Source: Acrocarpospora pleiomorpha
GTDB taxonomy: Bacteria; Actinomycetota; Actinomycetes; Streptosporangiales; Streptosporangiaceae
Reading direction: 5' to 3'
Length of the DNA stretch: 64,000 nucleotides
Assembly (NCBI RefSeq): GCF_009687885.1
Contig: NZ_BLAF01000004.1
Location: 495,260 to 559,259 of the forward strand
A program made the translations under genes and the position numbers. Of the stretch, positions 1 to 8,727 are shown in pieces. The notes beneath the pieces were generated by a model. It saw only the letters and a program-made list of their open reading frames with translations. It was not told where the DNA came from and ran no database searches. Position 1 is the stretch's first letter, and the number at the start of each line of letters is the position of its first letter.

Positions 1-711
1 GAACCCGGCTTCCTCACTCACGAGGAACCGGACAGCGTGCGCGACGTCTTCTGGCTGACCGGCCCGAGCCACCGGGATCTGGGCAGCGGAGGCCGCGATG
101 AAGTCGTCGAACGCCATCCCCATACGCTCAGCGGTAGAGGCGGTCATGTCAGTTTGGATGAAGCCGGGCGCGACCGCGTTCACCGTCACTCCAAACTTGC
201 CCAGCTCTATAGCCAAGGTCTTCGTGAAGCCTTGCAGGCCGGCCTTCGCGGCAGAGTAGTTGGCCTGTCCGCGATTGCCCAGGGCGGACGTGCTGGAGAC
301 ATTGACGATGCGTCCGAACTTCGCTTCGGTCATGTGCCGCTGCGCGGCGCGACTCATCAGGAATGCCCCGCGAAGGTGGACGCCCGTCACTGCGTCCCAG
401 TCGTCTACGGTCATCTTGAACAGCAGGTTGTCGCGGATGATGCCAGCGTTGTTGACGAGGATTGTTGGGGTGCCGAGTCCGTTGACGATCGCCTCGAACG
501 CCTCCAAGACGGAGGCTTCGTCGCTGACGTCCGCTCCCACTGCCAATGCGGTGCCGCCGGCGGAGACGATGGAGTCGACCGTGCCGCGGCAGGCCTCGGC
601 GTCGAGATCGAGGACAGCTACCTTGTGCCCGTCACTGGCCAATCGGCGGGCAGTGGCAGCACCGATGCCCCGAGCGGCTCCAGTGATGACGGCAATACGG
701 GTTTCAGACAT
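1..711 (-). CDS. FabG-like short-chain dehydrogenase (C-terminus beyond window)
   Basis: NAD(P)-dependent SDR, probably a 3-oxoacyl/3-hydroxyacyl reductase of fatty-acid type metabolism. It starts at ATG 711 with an AAGGAG ribosome site 6 nt upstream and runs off the left edge after about 237 aa. Visible family marks are TGAARGIG (cofactor loop, about aa 9-16), NNAG (about aa 89), the SSTS stretch holding the catalytic Ser, YSAAK (Tyr/Lys pair) and the PGFIQTDM motif after it. It lies 83 nt after the acyl-CoA dehydrogenase gene on the same strand, so it is likely the last visible member of that operon. The exact substrate cannot be read from the sequence. Confidence 0.88.
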   Translation of the reverse strand, partial: MSETRIAVITGAARGIGAATARRLASDGHKVAVLDLDAEACRGTVDSIVSAGGTALAVGADVSDEASVLEAFEAIVNGLGTPTILVNNAGIIRDNLLFKMTVDDWDAVTGVHLRGAFLMSRAAQRHMTEAKFGRIVNVSSTSALGNRGQANYSAAKAGLQGFTKTLAIELGKFGVTVNAVAPGFIQTDMTASTAERMGMAFDDFIAASAAQIPVARAGQPEDVAHAVRFLVSEEAGF

Positions 712-794
712 CAACTGCTCCTTGGATCGACAGCATCATGTGACGGACAAGGCGAGTTGAGATTGGTCGGACGACGCAGGAATGCAGGTGGATC

Positions 795-1940
795 TCACAA
801 CCCCAGGTCGCGGCCGATGAGTTCTCTCATGATTTCGTTGGAACCGGCCCAGATCTTGGTGACTCTGGCATCGCGCCACGCGCGGGCGACGCGGTATTCG
901 TTCATGTAGCCGTAGCCCCCGTGGAGCTGCACACAGTGGTCGAGCACCTCGGACTGGACCTGAGAGGACCACCACTTGGCCTTGGCCGCGTCGATGGGGG
1001 TGAGCTCCTGCCGGGTGTATGCATCGACGCACTTGTCGACGTATGCCTCGATCACCTCGATCTGCGTGAACAGTTGTGCCAGCAGGAACTTGTTGTGCTG
1101 AAACGAGCCGATGGGCTTCCCGAAGGCCTGCCGCTCCTTGGTGTAGGCAAGCGTCTCGTTGAGGATCTCTTTGGCGTGCGCCACGTTACTCACCGCGCAG
1201 CTCAGTCTTTCCTGCGGCAAGTTCTGCATCATGTGGATGAATCCGCCGTCGAGGTCGCCGATCATCTCGCTTTCGGTGACGCGGACGTCGTCGAAGAAGA
1301 GTTCGGCGGTGTCTGATTCCTCTTGGCCGACCTTGTCCAGCTTGCGTCCCCGAGAAAAGCCGCTCGTGGTCGACTCCACGGCGAAAAGGGTGATGCCATG
1401 GGCCCTCTTCTCAGAAGAGGTGCGGGTTGCGACGATCACCAGGTCCGCGGAGTAGCCATTCGTGATGAACGTTTTCGAGCCGTTGATCACCCACGAGTCC
1501 CCATCGCGCACGGCGGTGGTCTTCAGCGCGGCTAGGTCAGAGCCACCGCTGGGCTCGGTCATGGCGATGGCGCAGAGAATTTCGCCTGAGGCGACTCCCG
1601 GTAGCCACCGCTTGCGCTGTTCATCGTTCGTGAGTGCGACCAGATAGGGCGCCACGATTTCCGCGTGGATACCCCAGCAGCTATTGAGCGCGGCGCTGAC
1701 CTTGGCGAGTTCTTCTCCGAGTACCGCGTTAAAGCGGTAGTCGCCGGCCCCGACCCCGCCGTAGGCCTCTGGGATTTCCAGGCCGAGCAGTCCCTGCTCG
1801 CCGGCCGCGAGCCAGAATTCCCGAGAGATGGCGTGATCCTCCAGGTACTTTCCCACGTTGGGTACGGCGCTTCGTTCCAAGAACCTTCTGACCGAGTCGC
1901 GAAAGGCCTCGTGCTCCTCGCCGTAAACAGAGCGCCTCAC
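795..1940 (-). CDS. Acyl-CoA dehydrogenase, long-chain (LCAD) type
   Basis: Flavin enzyme catalysing alpha,beta-dehydrogenation of an acyl-CoA (about 381 aa, normal length). The FAD/substrate loop is AMTEPSGGSD near aa 127-135. The C-terminal motif reads WAGSNEI, so the Glu used as base by MCAD-type enzymes (YEGT) is Ala here. Instead LPQERL at aa 241-246 supplies Glu244, the position used by LCAD/isovaleryl-type enzymes. The GTG start at 1940 overlaps the TGA stop of the TetR gene (GTGA), so the two are translationally coupled. An upstream in-frame extension runs inside the TetR gene and is not taken as coding. Neighbouring SDR genes suggest a beta-oxidation-like pathway; the acyl chain is unknown. 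Confidence 0.92.
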   Translation of the reverse strand: MRRSVYGEEHEAFRDSVRRFLERSAVPNVGKYLEDHAISREFWLAAGEQGLLGLEIPEAYGGVGAGDYRFNAVLGEELAKVSAALNSCWGIHAEIVAPYLVALTNDEQRKRWLPGVASGEILCAIAMTEPSGGSDLAALKTTAVRDGDSWVINGSKTFITNGYSADLVIVATRTSSEKRAHGITLFAVESTTSGFSRGRKLDKVGQEESDTAELFFDDVRVTESEMIGDLDGGFIHMMQNLPQERLSCAVSNVAHAKEILNETLAYTKERQAFGKPIGSFQHNKFLLAQLFTQIEVIEAYVDKCVDAYTRQELTPIDAAKAKWWSSQVQSEVLDHCVQLHGGYGYMNEYRVARAWRDARVTKIWAGSNEIMRELIGRDLGL

Positions 1941-2632
1941 TTCGATGTCCCTTCCCGCTGGACCGTCGCCTTGGCAGCGGCGCCTCCCCGTCGGCTCGAC
2001 GCCTTGGCTGGACGTTTGACGGGGTTCCGGTTCTGGGCTGCGCGCGGGGCGCCGGAAGGCCGCGCGTTCACAATGCGCAAGGCAAGGTCGGCGTTGAGAT
2101 CGGCAACGACGCCCACTTTGCGTCCCGGGCCCGGTTCGAACCAGCGCGCCAAGTCGATACACAGCGACAGCAACGCCCTGGCAGTGCCGGCTGCGTCGTC
2201 CACGGAGAATCGGCCGGCGTGCACTCCGTCCAACACCGCTTCGACCATTACCTTCTGGAACTGCCGGCGTAGCGCGAGAATTTCCTGCCTGTGCTCCGCG
2301 GTTAGCGCATGAAACTCGTACTGGACAACACGCCCGAGTTTGGCGTTGACCATGTGCCACCGGCTATACGCGTAGACCATGCCATGCAGTCGTTCGGCTG
2401 GGTCGTTGCTGGACGCTGCCGCCTGCCTGAGGCACTCCATGGAGTCGATGTGGCCCTGGATGCTAACTGCGAAGAGCAGCTCCTCCTTGGACTCGTGATG
2501 GATGTACACCGCGGCAGGGCTTCGGCCGGCACGGGTAGCGATGTCCCTTGTACTGGTGCCACCGAATCCGCTCTCGGCAAAGGCGTCTACGGCGGCGTCC
2601 AGAAGCCGCTGCTGTGCTGCTGAAGGCTCCAC
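1937..2632 (-). CDS. TetR family regulator of the acyl-CoA operon
   Basis: About 231 aa. The N-terminal DNA-binding domain is a classic TetR helix-turn-helix (LLDAAVDAFAESGFGGTSTRDIA then AGRSPAAVYIHHESKEELL, split here for length). The C-terminal ligand domain is helical and ends in a Lys/Arg/Ala-rich tail of about 35 aa. The start is GTG 2632, with GAGGAG 6 nt upstream; a longer reading frame to 2716 has no ribosome site. The gene sits inside the operon, between an SDR (102 nt upstream) and the acyl-CoA dehydrogenase (GTGA overlap). This fits autoregulation by an acyl-CoA-responsive repressor acting at the palindrome at 3611-3644; that link is inference. Confidence 0.88.
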   Translation of the reverse strand: MEPSAAQQRLLDAAVDAFAESGFGGTSTRDIATRAGRSPAAVYIHHESKEELLFAVSIQGHIDSMECLRQAAASSNDPAERLHGMVYAYSRWHMVNAKLGRVVQYEFHALTAEHRQEILALRRQFQKVMVEAVLDGVHAGRFSVDDAAGTARALLSLCIDLARWFEPGPGRKVGVVADLNADLALRIVNARPSGAPRAAQNRNPVKRPAKASSRRGGAAAKATVQREGTSK

Positions 2633-2734
2633 GTCTTCTCCTCGGGCTGAGTTGCTGTGGCTACGCCATTCGCACTGAGGCGAACACCCACATGAGCGAT
2701 TGCTTAGTATTGCCACGGATCCGGTGGGAGGCAG

Positions 2735-3523
2735 TCACAAGGGCGGTTCTTGTTCGCTGTTCTCCAGGCGGACTTGAAGATGGTTCATATTCACGAGCCA
2801 TGCGTCGGTGTCGGCAGCGCGAGCCTTGTAGTACGCAGCGACTCGACCATGCGGTAGGACCAGGAAGCGGTCGTCCTGTGCGGACTGCCATACGAACTCG
2901 GCCACGTCGGCGGGATCCAGGGCGGCGTCGTGGCTAAGGATCTCCTGCACTCTCCCGGCGCGGTCCAGCATCGAGGTCTTCACGCCTTGTGGGCAAATCG
3001 CTTGAACCACCACCCCGCGATGGCGGTAAGTGGCAGAGAGCCATTCCGCGAACGCCAGGGCAGCGTGCTTCGTGACGCTGTAGGACGGCGCAGTCAGCAT
3101 TGTCAGCAAGCCGGCTGCCGAGGCCGTGACAACGAACCGGCCTTCGCCCCGGTCGAGCCACTCGGGTAGCAGCAGTTGTGCGGCTCGCACATGGGCCATC
3201 ACGTTGATATCCCACGAACTGGCCCAATCCTGCTCCGTGGCATCCAGGCCCCGCCCGCGATCGACCCCGGCGTTGCCATACCACGCGTCGATCGCCTTGA
3301 GATGCTCGCGGGCTTGCGCGACAAGGGCGGCTGCCCCTTCGGCCGAAGCGGCATCGCCGGGCGCGGCGTATGCGCCGATCTCATGGGCGACCTCTTCAAG
3401 TTCGATCGCGTCGATGTCGGCGGCCACCACTCGGCATCCTTCCAACGCGAGCTTGGTCGCGATCGCGCGGCCGATACCCCGGGCCGCACCGGTCACCACG
3501 ACTCCGTGCTCGTTGGTAAGCAT
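2735..3523 (-). CDS. SDR family oxidoreductase
   Basis: About 262 aa NAD(P)-dependent short-chain dehydrogenase. It shows VVTGAARGIG at the N-terminus, an Asp after the second strand (AADID), NAG, a TASAAG segment with the catalytic Ser, and YSVTK. ATG 3523 is preceded by GAGGGAC about 9 nt upstream; a longer frame to 3607 has no such site and runs towards the palindrome. It is the first gene of the minus-strand operon and therefore closest to the dyad operator. The substrate is unknown; the C-terminal region (about 60 aa after PQGVKT) is typical of actinobacterial SDRs found next to acyl-CoA dehydrogenases. Confidence 0.85.
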   Translation of the reverse strand: MLTNEHGVVVTGAARGIGRAIATKLALEGCRVVAADIDAIELEEVAHEIGAYAAPGDAASAEGAAALVAQAREHLKAIDAWYGNAGVDRGRGLDATEQDWASSWDINVMAHVRAAQLLLPEWLDRGEGRFVVTASAAGLLTMLTAPSYSVTKHAALAFAEWLSATYRHRGVVVQAICPQGVKTSMLDRAGRVQEILSHDAALDPADVAEFVWQSAQDDRFLVLPHGRVAAYYKARAADTDAWLVNMNHLQVRLENSEQEPPL

Positions 3524-3610
3524 CAGACAAGTCCCTCGACGGCGCTGAGTTGGGGGACAGGCGTGAAACGTCAGGCGGCCGCCGTCGGTGGCCATCGGCA
3601 TTTGCACGCT

Positions 3611-3644
3611 GTCCCGTACCTAAGCGCCCGCTTAGGTACGGGAC
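3611..3644. promoter_or_regulatory. Perfect 34-bp palindrome, candidate TetR operator
   Basis: Two perfect 16-bp arms, GTCCCGTACCTAAGCG and its complement, are separated by only 2 nt. It lies 88 nt upstream of the SDR start. The inner TAAGCG-CC-CGCTTA core has the size of a TetR-family site. A terminator is unlikely because no gene ends here on either strand and no T-run follows. Assignment to the TetR at 1937-2632 is inference. Confidence 0.65.
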
Positions 3645-3745
3645 GACACTGTAGTCCGTCTGGGTGCATCGCGAAAGGGTAGGGCCGCGCCATGTGCTTG
3701 TTCACAGACATGTTCGCCAGTGGAGACAGCCGGCCCGTGCCAGGC

Positions 3746-4226
3746 TCAGGAGCGCGGCATGTGCGGCGGCCGTGTAGCTGATCGCCGGGAAGTTACAACA
3801 TCGCAACCTTGGCCCGCGTTGACATGCGCTCGATACCGCCCCGGTGTAGTGCCGAACTCCCTCTCGAAGGCGTGGGAGAGTGCGTACGGGCTGCCGTAGC
3901 CGACTCGGCTGGCGATGGCGGCCAGGGTTTCCTTGGTGTCGCGGAGCAGGGTGGCGGCAAGGATCACGCGCCACCAGGTGAGGTACGCCATCGGAGGGCG
4001 GCCGACCAGAGTGGTGAACCGGCGCGCCAGGGTGGGACGGGAGACACCCGCCTCTGCGGCCAGGCGGTCGTTGCTCCACGGCGCGGCCGGTGTCGAGTGC
4101 ATCGCCCGCAGGGCGGCGGCCGTCACCGGGTCGCCCAGTGCGCCGGGCCAGGATCCGCTGGTGGTCTCGGTCATCCAGGAGCGGATCGTGTAGACGAGGA
4201 GGAGGTCGAGCAGGTGCTCCGTGGCG
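3746..4226 (-). pseudogene. AraC family regulator, 5'-truncated
   Basis: Only the C-terminal half remains: an intact double helix-turn-helix (WSNDRLAAEAGVSRPTLARRF; second helix pair IASRVGYGSPYALSHAFERE, then FGTTPGRYR) preceded by about 50 aa of linker (EHLLDLLLVYTIRSW). The N-terminal cupin-type sensor domain and the native start are missing. At about 4210-4226 the coding match changes abruptly to an IS5-type transposase on the opposite strand. Any start now available lies inside the transposase remnant. It probably once paired with the quinone-oxidoreductase operon or with a gene lost at the junction. Confidence 0.75.
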
Positions 4227-4982
4227 AGACCTGCCCGAACGCTACGGGCCGTGGAAGACCGCACACGAGCGGCTGCGGATCTGGACCGGGGACGGCACCT
4301 GGCAACGCATCCTCGACGAGGTGATCGTCAAAGACGACTCGGTCGGGAACGTGGAATGGACGTTCAGCATCGACGCCAGCTCTGTCCGGGCCCACCAGCA
4401 CGCTGCCGGAGCCCGGAAAAAAGGGGGCTGCACCACCGAGTGGGTCGAAGACCTCGCCGTCGACGGAGAAGCCCTCGGACGATCCCGCGGCGGACTGACC
4501 AGCAAGATCCACCTTGCCGTCGACGCGCGCGGACTACCCATGTCGGTCATCTTGTCCCCGGGCCAGGCCGGGGACAACCCGCAACTGCTGCCACTGCTGG
4601 ACCAGATAGCCGTCGGCCGTGACGGACCCGGCCGCCCTCGTACACACCCCAACCGGGTCCTGGCCGACAAGGCGTACTCCCACCCGTCAACCCGGGCGGC
4701 AATGCGAGCTCGCGGGATCGCGTTCACCAGCCCGGAACGCAGCAACCAGATCGCCCGCCGCAAAGCCAAGGGCTCCCGCGGTGGACGCCCATCCGCCTTC
4801 GATCCCGAGCGCTACACCGGCCGCAACGTCGTCGAGCGCTGCTTCAATCGACTCAAACAGTTCCGCGCGATCGCCACCAGCTACGCCAAACGCGTCACCT
4901 ACTACCGCTCAGAAATCATCATCGCCGCCATCGTGTTATGGCTGCGTGCCAACCTACAGGACACGCCCTAACTCGGCCCGGC
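4210..4982 (+). mobile_element. IS5-family remnant (left end lost)
   Basis: Right part of an insertion sequence. Its left end and the transposase N-terminus are gone at the join with the AraC gene. On the right it stops just before the oxidoreductase stop codon at 4983. I could not define terminal inverted repeats or a target duplication, as expected for a one-ended remnant. Confidence 0.65.
4222..4971 (+). pseudogene. IS5-family DDE transposase, N-terminally truncated
   Basis: About 250 aa of transposase, beginning near PWRDLPERYGPW, which in intact IS5/IS427-group proteins lies roughly 40-60 aa from the start. The DDE residues look intact: Asp in FSIDASSVRAHQHAAGA, Asp in LADKAY and Glu in NVVERCFNRLKQFR. 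It ends with the usual LWLRANL tail and a TAA stop. The native start is absent; the open frame runs back into antisense AraC sequence, so a stable product is doubtful. It is mobile in origin but probably dead. Confidence 0.8.
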
Positions 4983-5897
4983 TTAGCTTCCGGCCATGGC
5001 GATGACCAGTTTGCCGCCCTTCGGGCGCTGCTCGCGCTCCAGCTCCGTCAGGGCGGGAATCGCCTCGGCCAACGGGACCGTACGGGCGATGGGCAGGCGC
5101 AGGGTCCGGGCCACCTCCTCCAGGTCGGCGGTCACCGGCCGGCCCATCATCGCCCGGAACGGGCCGGGCAGTGCGCTTCTGATCATTTTGGCCGGGGTTG
5201 GGACGATGTCGATGATGGTTCCGCCGGGCTTCAGCAGCGTTCGGGCCGCGGCGAAGGGAAGCATGCCGGGCGTGTCGAGGACGAGATCGAACCGTTCCGC
5301 GAGGGCGGCCGGGTCGAAGCCGAAACCCACGACCGGCTCGACGCCGAGCTCGCGGGCCTCGTCGGCCGCAGGGTTGCGGCAGCTGCCGGCGACCGAGGCT
5401 CCCCGCGCCCGGGCGAACTGGGCGGCGGCCCGGCCCACCCCGCCCAGGCACCCGTTGACGAAGACCGCCTGCCCGGGCCGGATTTCCGCCGTGGCCTGGT
5501 AGGCGGTCACGCCCACGGTCGGCAGGGCGGCGGCCTGCTCGTACGAAAGGTCCACCGGTTTGAGCACGACCGCCTTCTCCGGGGCCGTCACCATCTCGGC
5601 GAACGCCCCCGCCTGCCGGAACCGAGCGTGGCCGAGTACCGCGTCGCCGGCCTTGAGGCGGGTGACGCCGGCGCCGACCGCCTCGACGACTCCGGCGAAG
5701 TCGTGCCCCATCGCCCGGGGAAAGGAGCGGCCGGTCATCAGCTTCATCTCGCCGTTGCGCATCTTCCAGTCCAGCGCGTTGGAAGCCGCCGCTCGGACGC
5801 GGACGAGAACCTCATCCGGACCCGGGCGTGGTGGCTCGAACTCAGCGAGCCGCATCACCTCCGGGCCGCCGTAGCGGTCGTATTGAAGGCGCTTCAC
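4983..5897 (-). CDS. NAD(P)-dependent quinone oxidoreductase-like (MDR family)
   Basis: 304 aa zinc-free medium-chain reductase of the quinone oxidoreductase type. It has a GroES-like N-terminus (EVLVRVRAAASNALDWKMRNG, split motif), GHDFAGVVEAVG, and the nucleotide-binding NGCLGGVGRAAAQFAR around aa 150. The cysteine cluster of structural-zinc alcohol dehydrogenases is absent. The GTG start at 5897 overlaps the TGA of the upstream cupin gene (GTGA), so both are made from one message. The operon order AraC-cupin-reductase suggests a small redox or detoxification unit induced through the AraC protein; the substrate is unknown. Confidence 0.88.
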   Translation of the reverse strand: MKRLQYDRYGGPEVMRLAEFEPPRPGPDEVLVRVRAAASNALDWKMRNGEMKLMTGRSFPRAMGHDFAGVVEAVGAGVTRLKAGDAVLGHARFRQAGAFAEMVTAPEKAVVLKPVDLSYEQAAALPTVGVTAYQATAEIRPGQAVFVNGCLGGVGRAAAQFARARGASVAGSCRNPAADEARELGVEPVVGFGFDPAALAERFDLVLDTPGMLPFAAARTLLKPGGTIIDIVPTPAKMIRSALPGPFRAMMGRPVTADLEEVARTLRLPIARTVPLAEAIPALTELEREQRPKGGKLVIAMAGS

Positions 5898-6355
5898 GAG
5901 GCGTATTCGTTCGAGATCTCGGTGGCGTAGTTCTTCCAGAGCGGTTTCATGGTCTCGGCGTTGACCGGCTGCCCGGAATCGATCATGGCCTTGAAGTCGC
6001 GGAAGTACTGCACATACAGGTCCGGCGTGAAGGTGTTCAGCATGACCGCGTTCTCGTCGCCGACGTTGGCGAACGTGTGTGGCGCCCCGGTCGGCACGAT
6101 GACCCAGGTGCCCGGCCCGGCGTCGTATTGGTCCTCGCCGACGGTGAACCGGAAAGTTCCCGCCAGCACGTAGAAGCCCTCGTCATGCTGGGCGTGGCGA
6201 TGCTGCAACGGGCTCGGGGTGCCCGGCGGAATGGTGACCTCGGCGAACCCCAGCCGGTGGTCGGTGTGCTCGCCGTTCTCCAGGATGCGGATCTGCTGCG
6301 CCCCGCTGCCGAGGATCTCGCCCTCACCGGGGCGGACGATGTTTACCTTCGCCAC
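5894..6355 (-). CDS. Cupin domain protein
   Basis: 153 aa single-domain cupin. The metal-binding motif 1 is visible as HRHAQHDEGFYVLAG (His residues and Glu, about aa 52-66), and motif 2 as PTGAPHTFANVG (His, about aa 88-99). The C-terminal 50 aa (from TFTPDLYVQYF) resemble the helical tail of quercetinase/dioxygenase-like cupins. It lies 14 nt after the AraC gene stop and overlaps the reductase start by 4 nt. It could be a metal-dependent dioxygenase/isomerase or a small-molecule binding protein. Confidence 0.85.
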   Translation of the reverse strand: MAKVNIVRPGEGEILGSGAQQIRILENGEHTDHRLGFAEVTIPPGTPSPLQHRHAQHDEGFYVLAGTFRFTVGEDQYDAGPGTWVIVPTGAPHTFANVGDENAVMLNTFTPDLYVQYFRDFKAMIDSGQPVNAETMKPLWKNYATEISNEYAS

Positions 6356-6369
6356 GACTTCTCCTATTG

Positions 6370-7323
6370 CTATTGCCTGCCTTGGTCACCACCATCCTTC
6401 TCCGGGCCGGCTGTGCGCGTCTTGGTCGTCTGTGCACGGTTGCTGGTTACCAGTGCGCGGGCGTTGTAGCCGTACGTCGCCTTGAAGAGCTTGCTGAAAT
6501 GGGTGGGATCGGAGAATCCCCACCGGGCGGCCACGGCGGTGACCGTACGTCCGCTTCCGGTCAGCTCAGCCCGGCAGCGCTCCAGGCGGCGACGGCGGAT
6601 CAGGGCCGCGACGGTGAGCGGCTGGTCCTCGAACAGCTTGTGCAGCCGGCGTACGGATATGTTGTGGGCGGCGGCGATGCCGGGCGGGGACAGATCGGGA
6701 TCGGCCAGCCGGCTCTCGATGTAGCCAGCGATCCGGTTCCGCAGCCACTCGTCCGGGGCCGGTTGTTCGTCGCCGAGCCGGGCCTCCAGCGCGACCGCGA
6801 TCAGCTCGACGACGGCCGCCGCCGACCGCAGCGCCTCCGCCTCGCGGAACTCGGTCGCCGACCGCGCCGACTCCCGGGCCAGCACGGAGACGAGAGCGCC
6901 CGGGCCGCGGCTGCCGTCGATGCGTACGCCGATGAGCCGGTCGATCTGCGCGGGCCGGATCCGAAGCTCCCGGCGCGGAACCAGGATGGTGACGTGCGCC
7001 GCGGCGGTGCTCGCGAACCGGAGCGTACGCGTGGGATCGAGCAGTACCAGGTCGGTCGGCCCGAGTTCGGCGACGGCGCGCCCTTGCTCGATCCGCGTCC
7101 GGCCCCGGGTCATCACCTTGACCGCCAGGTTCTCGCCGTCGGAGGCGTCGCGCTCCCGCCCGATGCAGGCGCTCTCGGGCGTGTCGAGGGAGACCAGCCG
7201 CAGCGGCCCGAGGTCACGGGTGGCGATCCGGCCCCGGAAGCTGGCCCCGGCCAGCTTGTTGACCAGCGGCGGAAACCCGCTGGCGGCCAGCTTGTCCTGG
7301 AACGACTCAAGGTTGCCGATCAC
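6370..7323 (-). CDS. AraC family transcriptional regulator
   Basis: 317 aa. The N-terminal about 190 aa form a cupin-like sensor of the AraC_binding_2 type (GENLAVKVMTRGRTRIEQG region). The C-terminal domain has two HTH segments (LSPPGIAAAHNISVRRLHKL and VTAVAARWGFSDPTHFSKLF, then KATYGYNARAL). It is the first gene of the minus-strand operon followed by cupin and quinone reductase, so it most likely activates them. The start at 7323 is the first in-frame start; the reading frame agrees with family length. Confidence 0.87.
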   Translation of the reverse strand: MIGNLESFQDKLAASGFPPLVNKLAGASFRGRIATRDLGPLRLVSLDTPESACIGRERDASDGENLAVKVMTRGRTRIEQGRAVAELGPTDLVLLDPTRTLRFASTAAAHVTILVPRRELRIRPAQIDRLIGVRIDGSRGPGALVSVLARESARSATEFREAEALRSAAAVVELIAVALEARLGDEQPAPDEWLRNRIAGYIESRLADPDLSPPGIAAAHNISVRRLHKLFEDQPLTVAALIRRRRLERCRAELTGSGRTVTAVAARWGFSDPTHFSKLFKATYGYNARALVTSNRAQTTKTRTAGPEKDGGDQGRQ

Positions 7324-7401
7324 CGGTCAATGATAACGGCGACACTTCTGCTCGGGCACGGTGTTCGGCGGGGGTTACAGTGGCGCCGGCCCTCATCTGC
7401 T

Positions 7402-7727
7402 CTACCAGGCTCTGGTGCGCGCGGTGGACGGCTCGGTCGCGCCGGCGACCGACGGCCGAACGGTGAGCGCAGCACCGATATCGGAATCGGTGGTAACCGC
7501 CGCGATGGACTTCGAGATGTGTTCACGCTCGTTGGCGATCAACTGGAGTCCGCTGGTGGACGCGGCTGTGACGGCCAGCCTGCCGACACCCATAACCGCC
7601 GGCCGGGTACCGGGTTGCGAAGCCCCGTCGTCTTGAGCGCTGGCCGGTAACGTCTGGTGAGCACCACCGCGGTCACCGCCGCAAGGAACGCGGCAGCGAG
7701 GATCGCGCGCGGTCTTCGTGATCGCAT
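7402..7727 (-). pseudogene. Possible frameshifted small secreted protein
   Basis: One frame (start 7727) encodes MRSRRPRAILAAAFLAAV and reads like a signal peptide, but quickly becomes Arg/Pro-rich nonsense and stops at 7539. A second frame (7402 to about 7620) carries VGRLAVTAASTSGLQLIANE and ends regularly with a stop at 7402. Joined near 7600 they would give a protein of about 105 aa with a signal segment. This is a weak reading; no family is recognised. The gene lies just left of an IS701 fragment, where decay is plausible. Confidence 0.3.
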
Positions 7728-7827
7728 GAATGGGTGTCTCTTTTGCCGGTCGGCCTAGTAGTACTTCGTAAGATTGGTGATCGCCTAGTGTGATCGTTTT
7801 GAGAAATCGCTTCGGGATCATGATCTT

Positions 7828-8222
7828 GTGACACCTGACGAGATGGCGCTGGTACGCCCTCAGCTTGAGAAGTTCGCAGGTCGGATGCTGCGCAGGGTGC
7901 TTCGTCGCCGTGACCAGCTGGCTACGGGCGAGTTGTATGTGCGGGGGTTGATGCTGGACGGGCGACGCAAGTCGATGGATCCGATGGCGGAACGACTGGG
8001 AGTTGACACCCAGCGATTACAGCAATTCATGGCCGACTCGACGTGGGACTACGAACCGGTCCGGGAGAACCTCACTCGGTGGGCGCTGGAGCGGATCGGC
8101 CCGCGGGCGGTCGTCATCGACGATGTCGGCTTCCCCAAGGACGGCCTGGATTCCCCCGGAGTGGCCCGGATGTACTCCGGAACGCTGGGAAAGACCGGAA
8201 ACGGCCAGATCGGGGTCAGCGC
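7828..8222 (+). pseudogene. IS701-family transposase, N-terminal fragment
   Basis: About 131 aa match the N-terminal part of IS701-type (DDE_5) transposases: MTPDEMALVRPQLEKFAGRM at the start, then VVIDDVGFPKDG (first catalytic Asp region), VARMYSGTLGKTGNGQIGVS. After about 8220 the similarity stops, and the same frame continues only as antisense of a Tn3-type transposase. About two thirds of the protein (normally about 400 aa) is missing, so this is an inactive remnant. Confidence 0.78.
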
Positions 8223-8238
8223 GCTCCATCCTGCTGCG

Positions 8239-8727
8239 GCAGAACTGGGTCTCGAAGTCCTTGACCGCCTTGCCCACCAGCCGCCCGACCCGCCCTGGGG
8301 CGGGCGGCTCGATGTGCTCGTTCCGGCACTGGGCCACCACAGCCGCCGCCAGCCGGTCCCGCGACAGCTCCACCGGACACAGCTCAGCGGCCAGCCACTC
8401 GGCCAGCCGCTCCTGGTCCTCCTCGGTGTTCGCCCGGAACCCGTACGCCTCCCGGATCTCCTTGCGGTGCCGCTTGATCCGGTCGCCCTGCCAGTCGTAG
8501 TTCGCCCACGCCCCTGACGGCACTTTCACCTGCTGGGCCACGTACTCCACCGCCGCCGCGGGCATCTCCTTGGCCGACTCCGGGAACCGGGCCTCCACCT
8601 CGAAAAACTTGAGCAACAACGCGAAGCCCAACCGGGTCGCCCTGGACTTGTTCCGCACCCTCTTCATGTCGTCTTCGAGCAGCGTCCAGACCTCGATCAG
8701 GTCTTCCGGCTCCCAGTCCTGCCGCAT
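8239..8727 (-). pseudogene. Tn3-family transposase TnpA, N-terminal stub (DUF4158)
   Basis: From ATG 8727 about 163 aa match the DUF4158 N-terminal domain of Tn3-family transposases: EDLIEVWTLLEDD, TRLGFALLLKFFEVEARFP, YDWQGDRIKRHRKEIREAYG, EWLAAELCPVELSRDRL, RNEHIEPP. A full TnpA has about 1000 aa; the match ends at about 8239, directly against the IS701 fragment. The catalytic core is absent. This is one of three TnpA N-terminal stubs in the window. Confidence 0.8.

Noticed and set aside
4090..4221. N-terminal extension of the IS5 transposase frame
   Set aside because: This part is antisense to the AraC HTH linker and not related to transposases.
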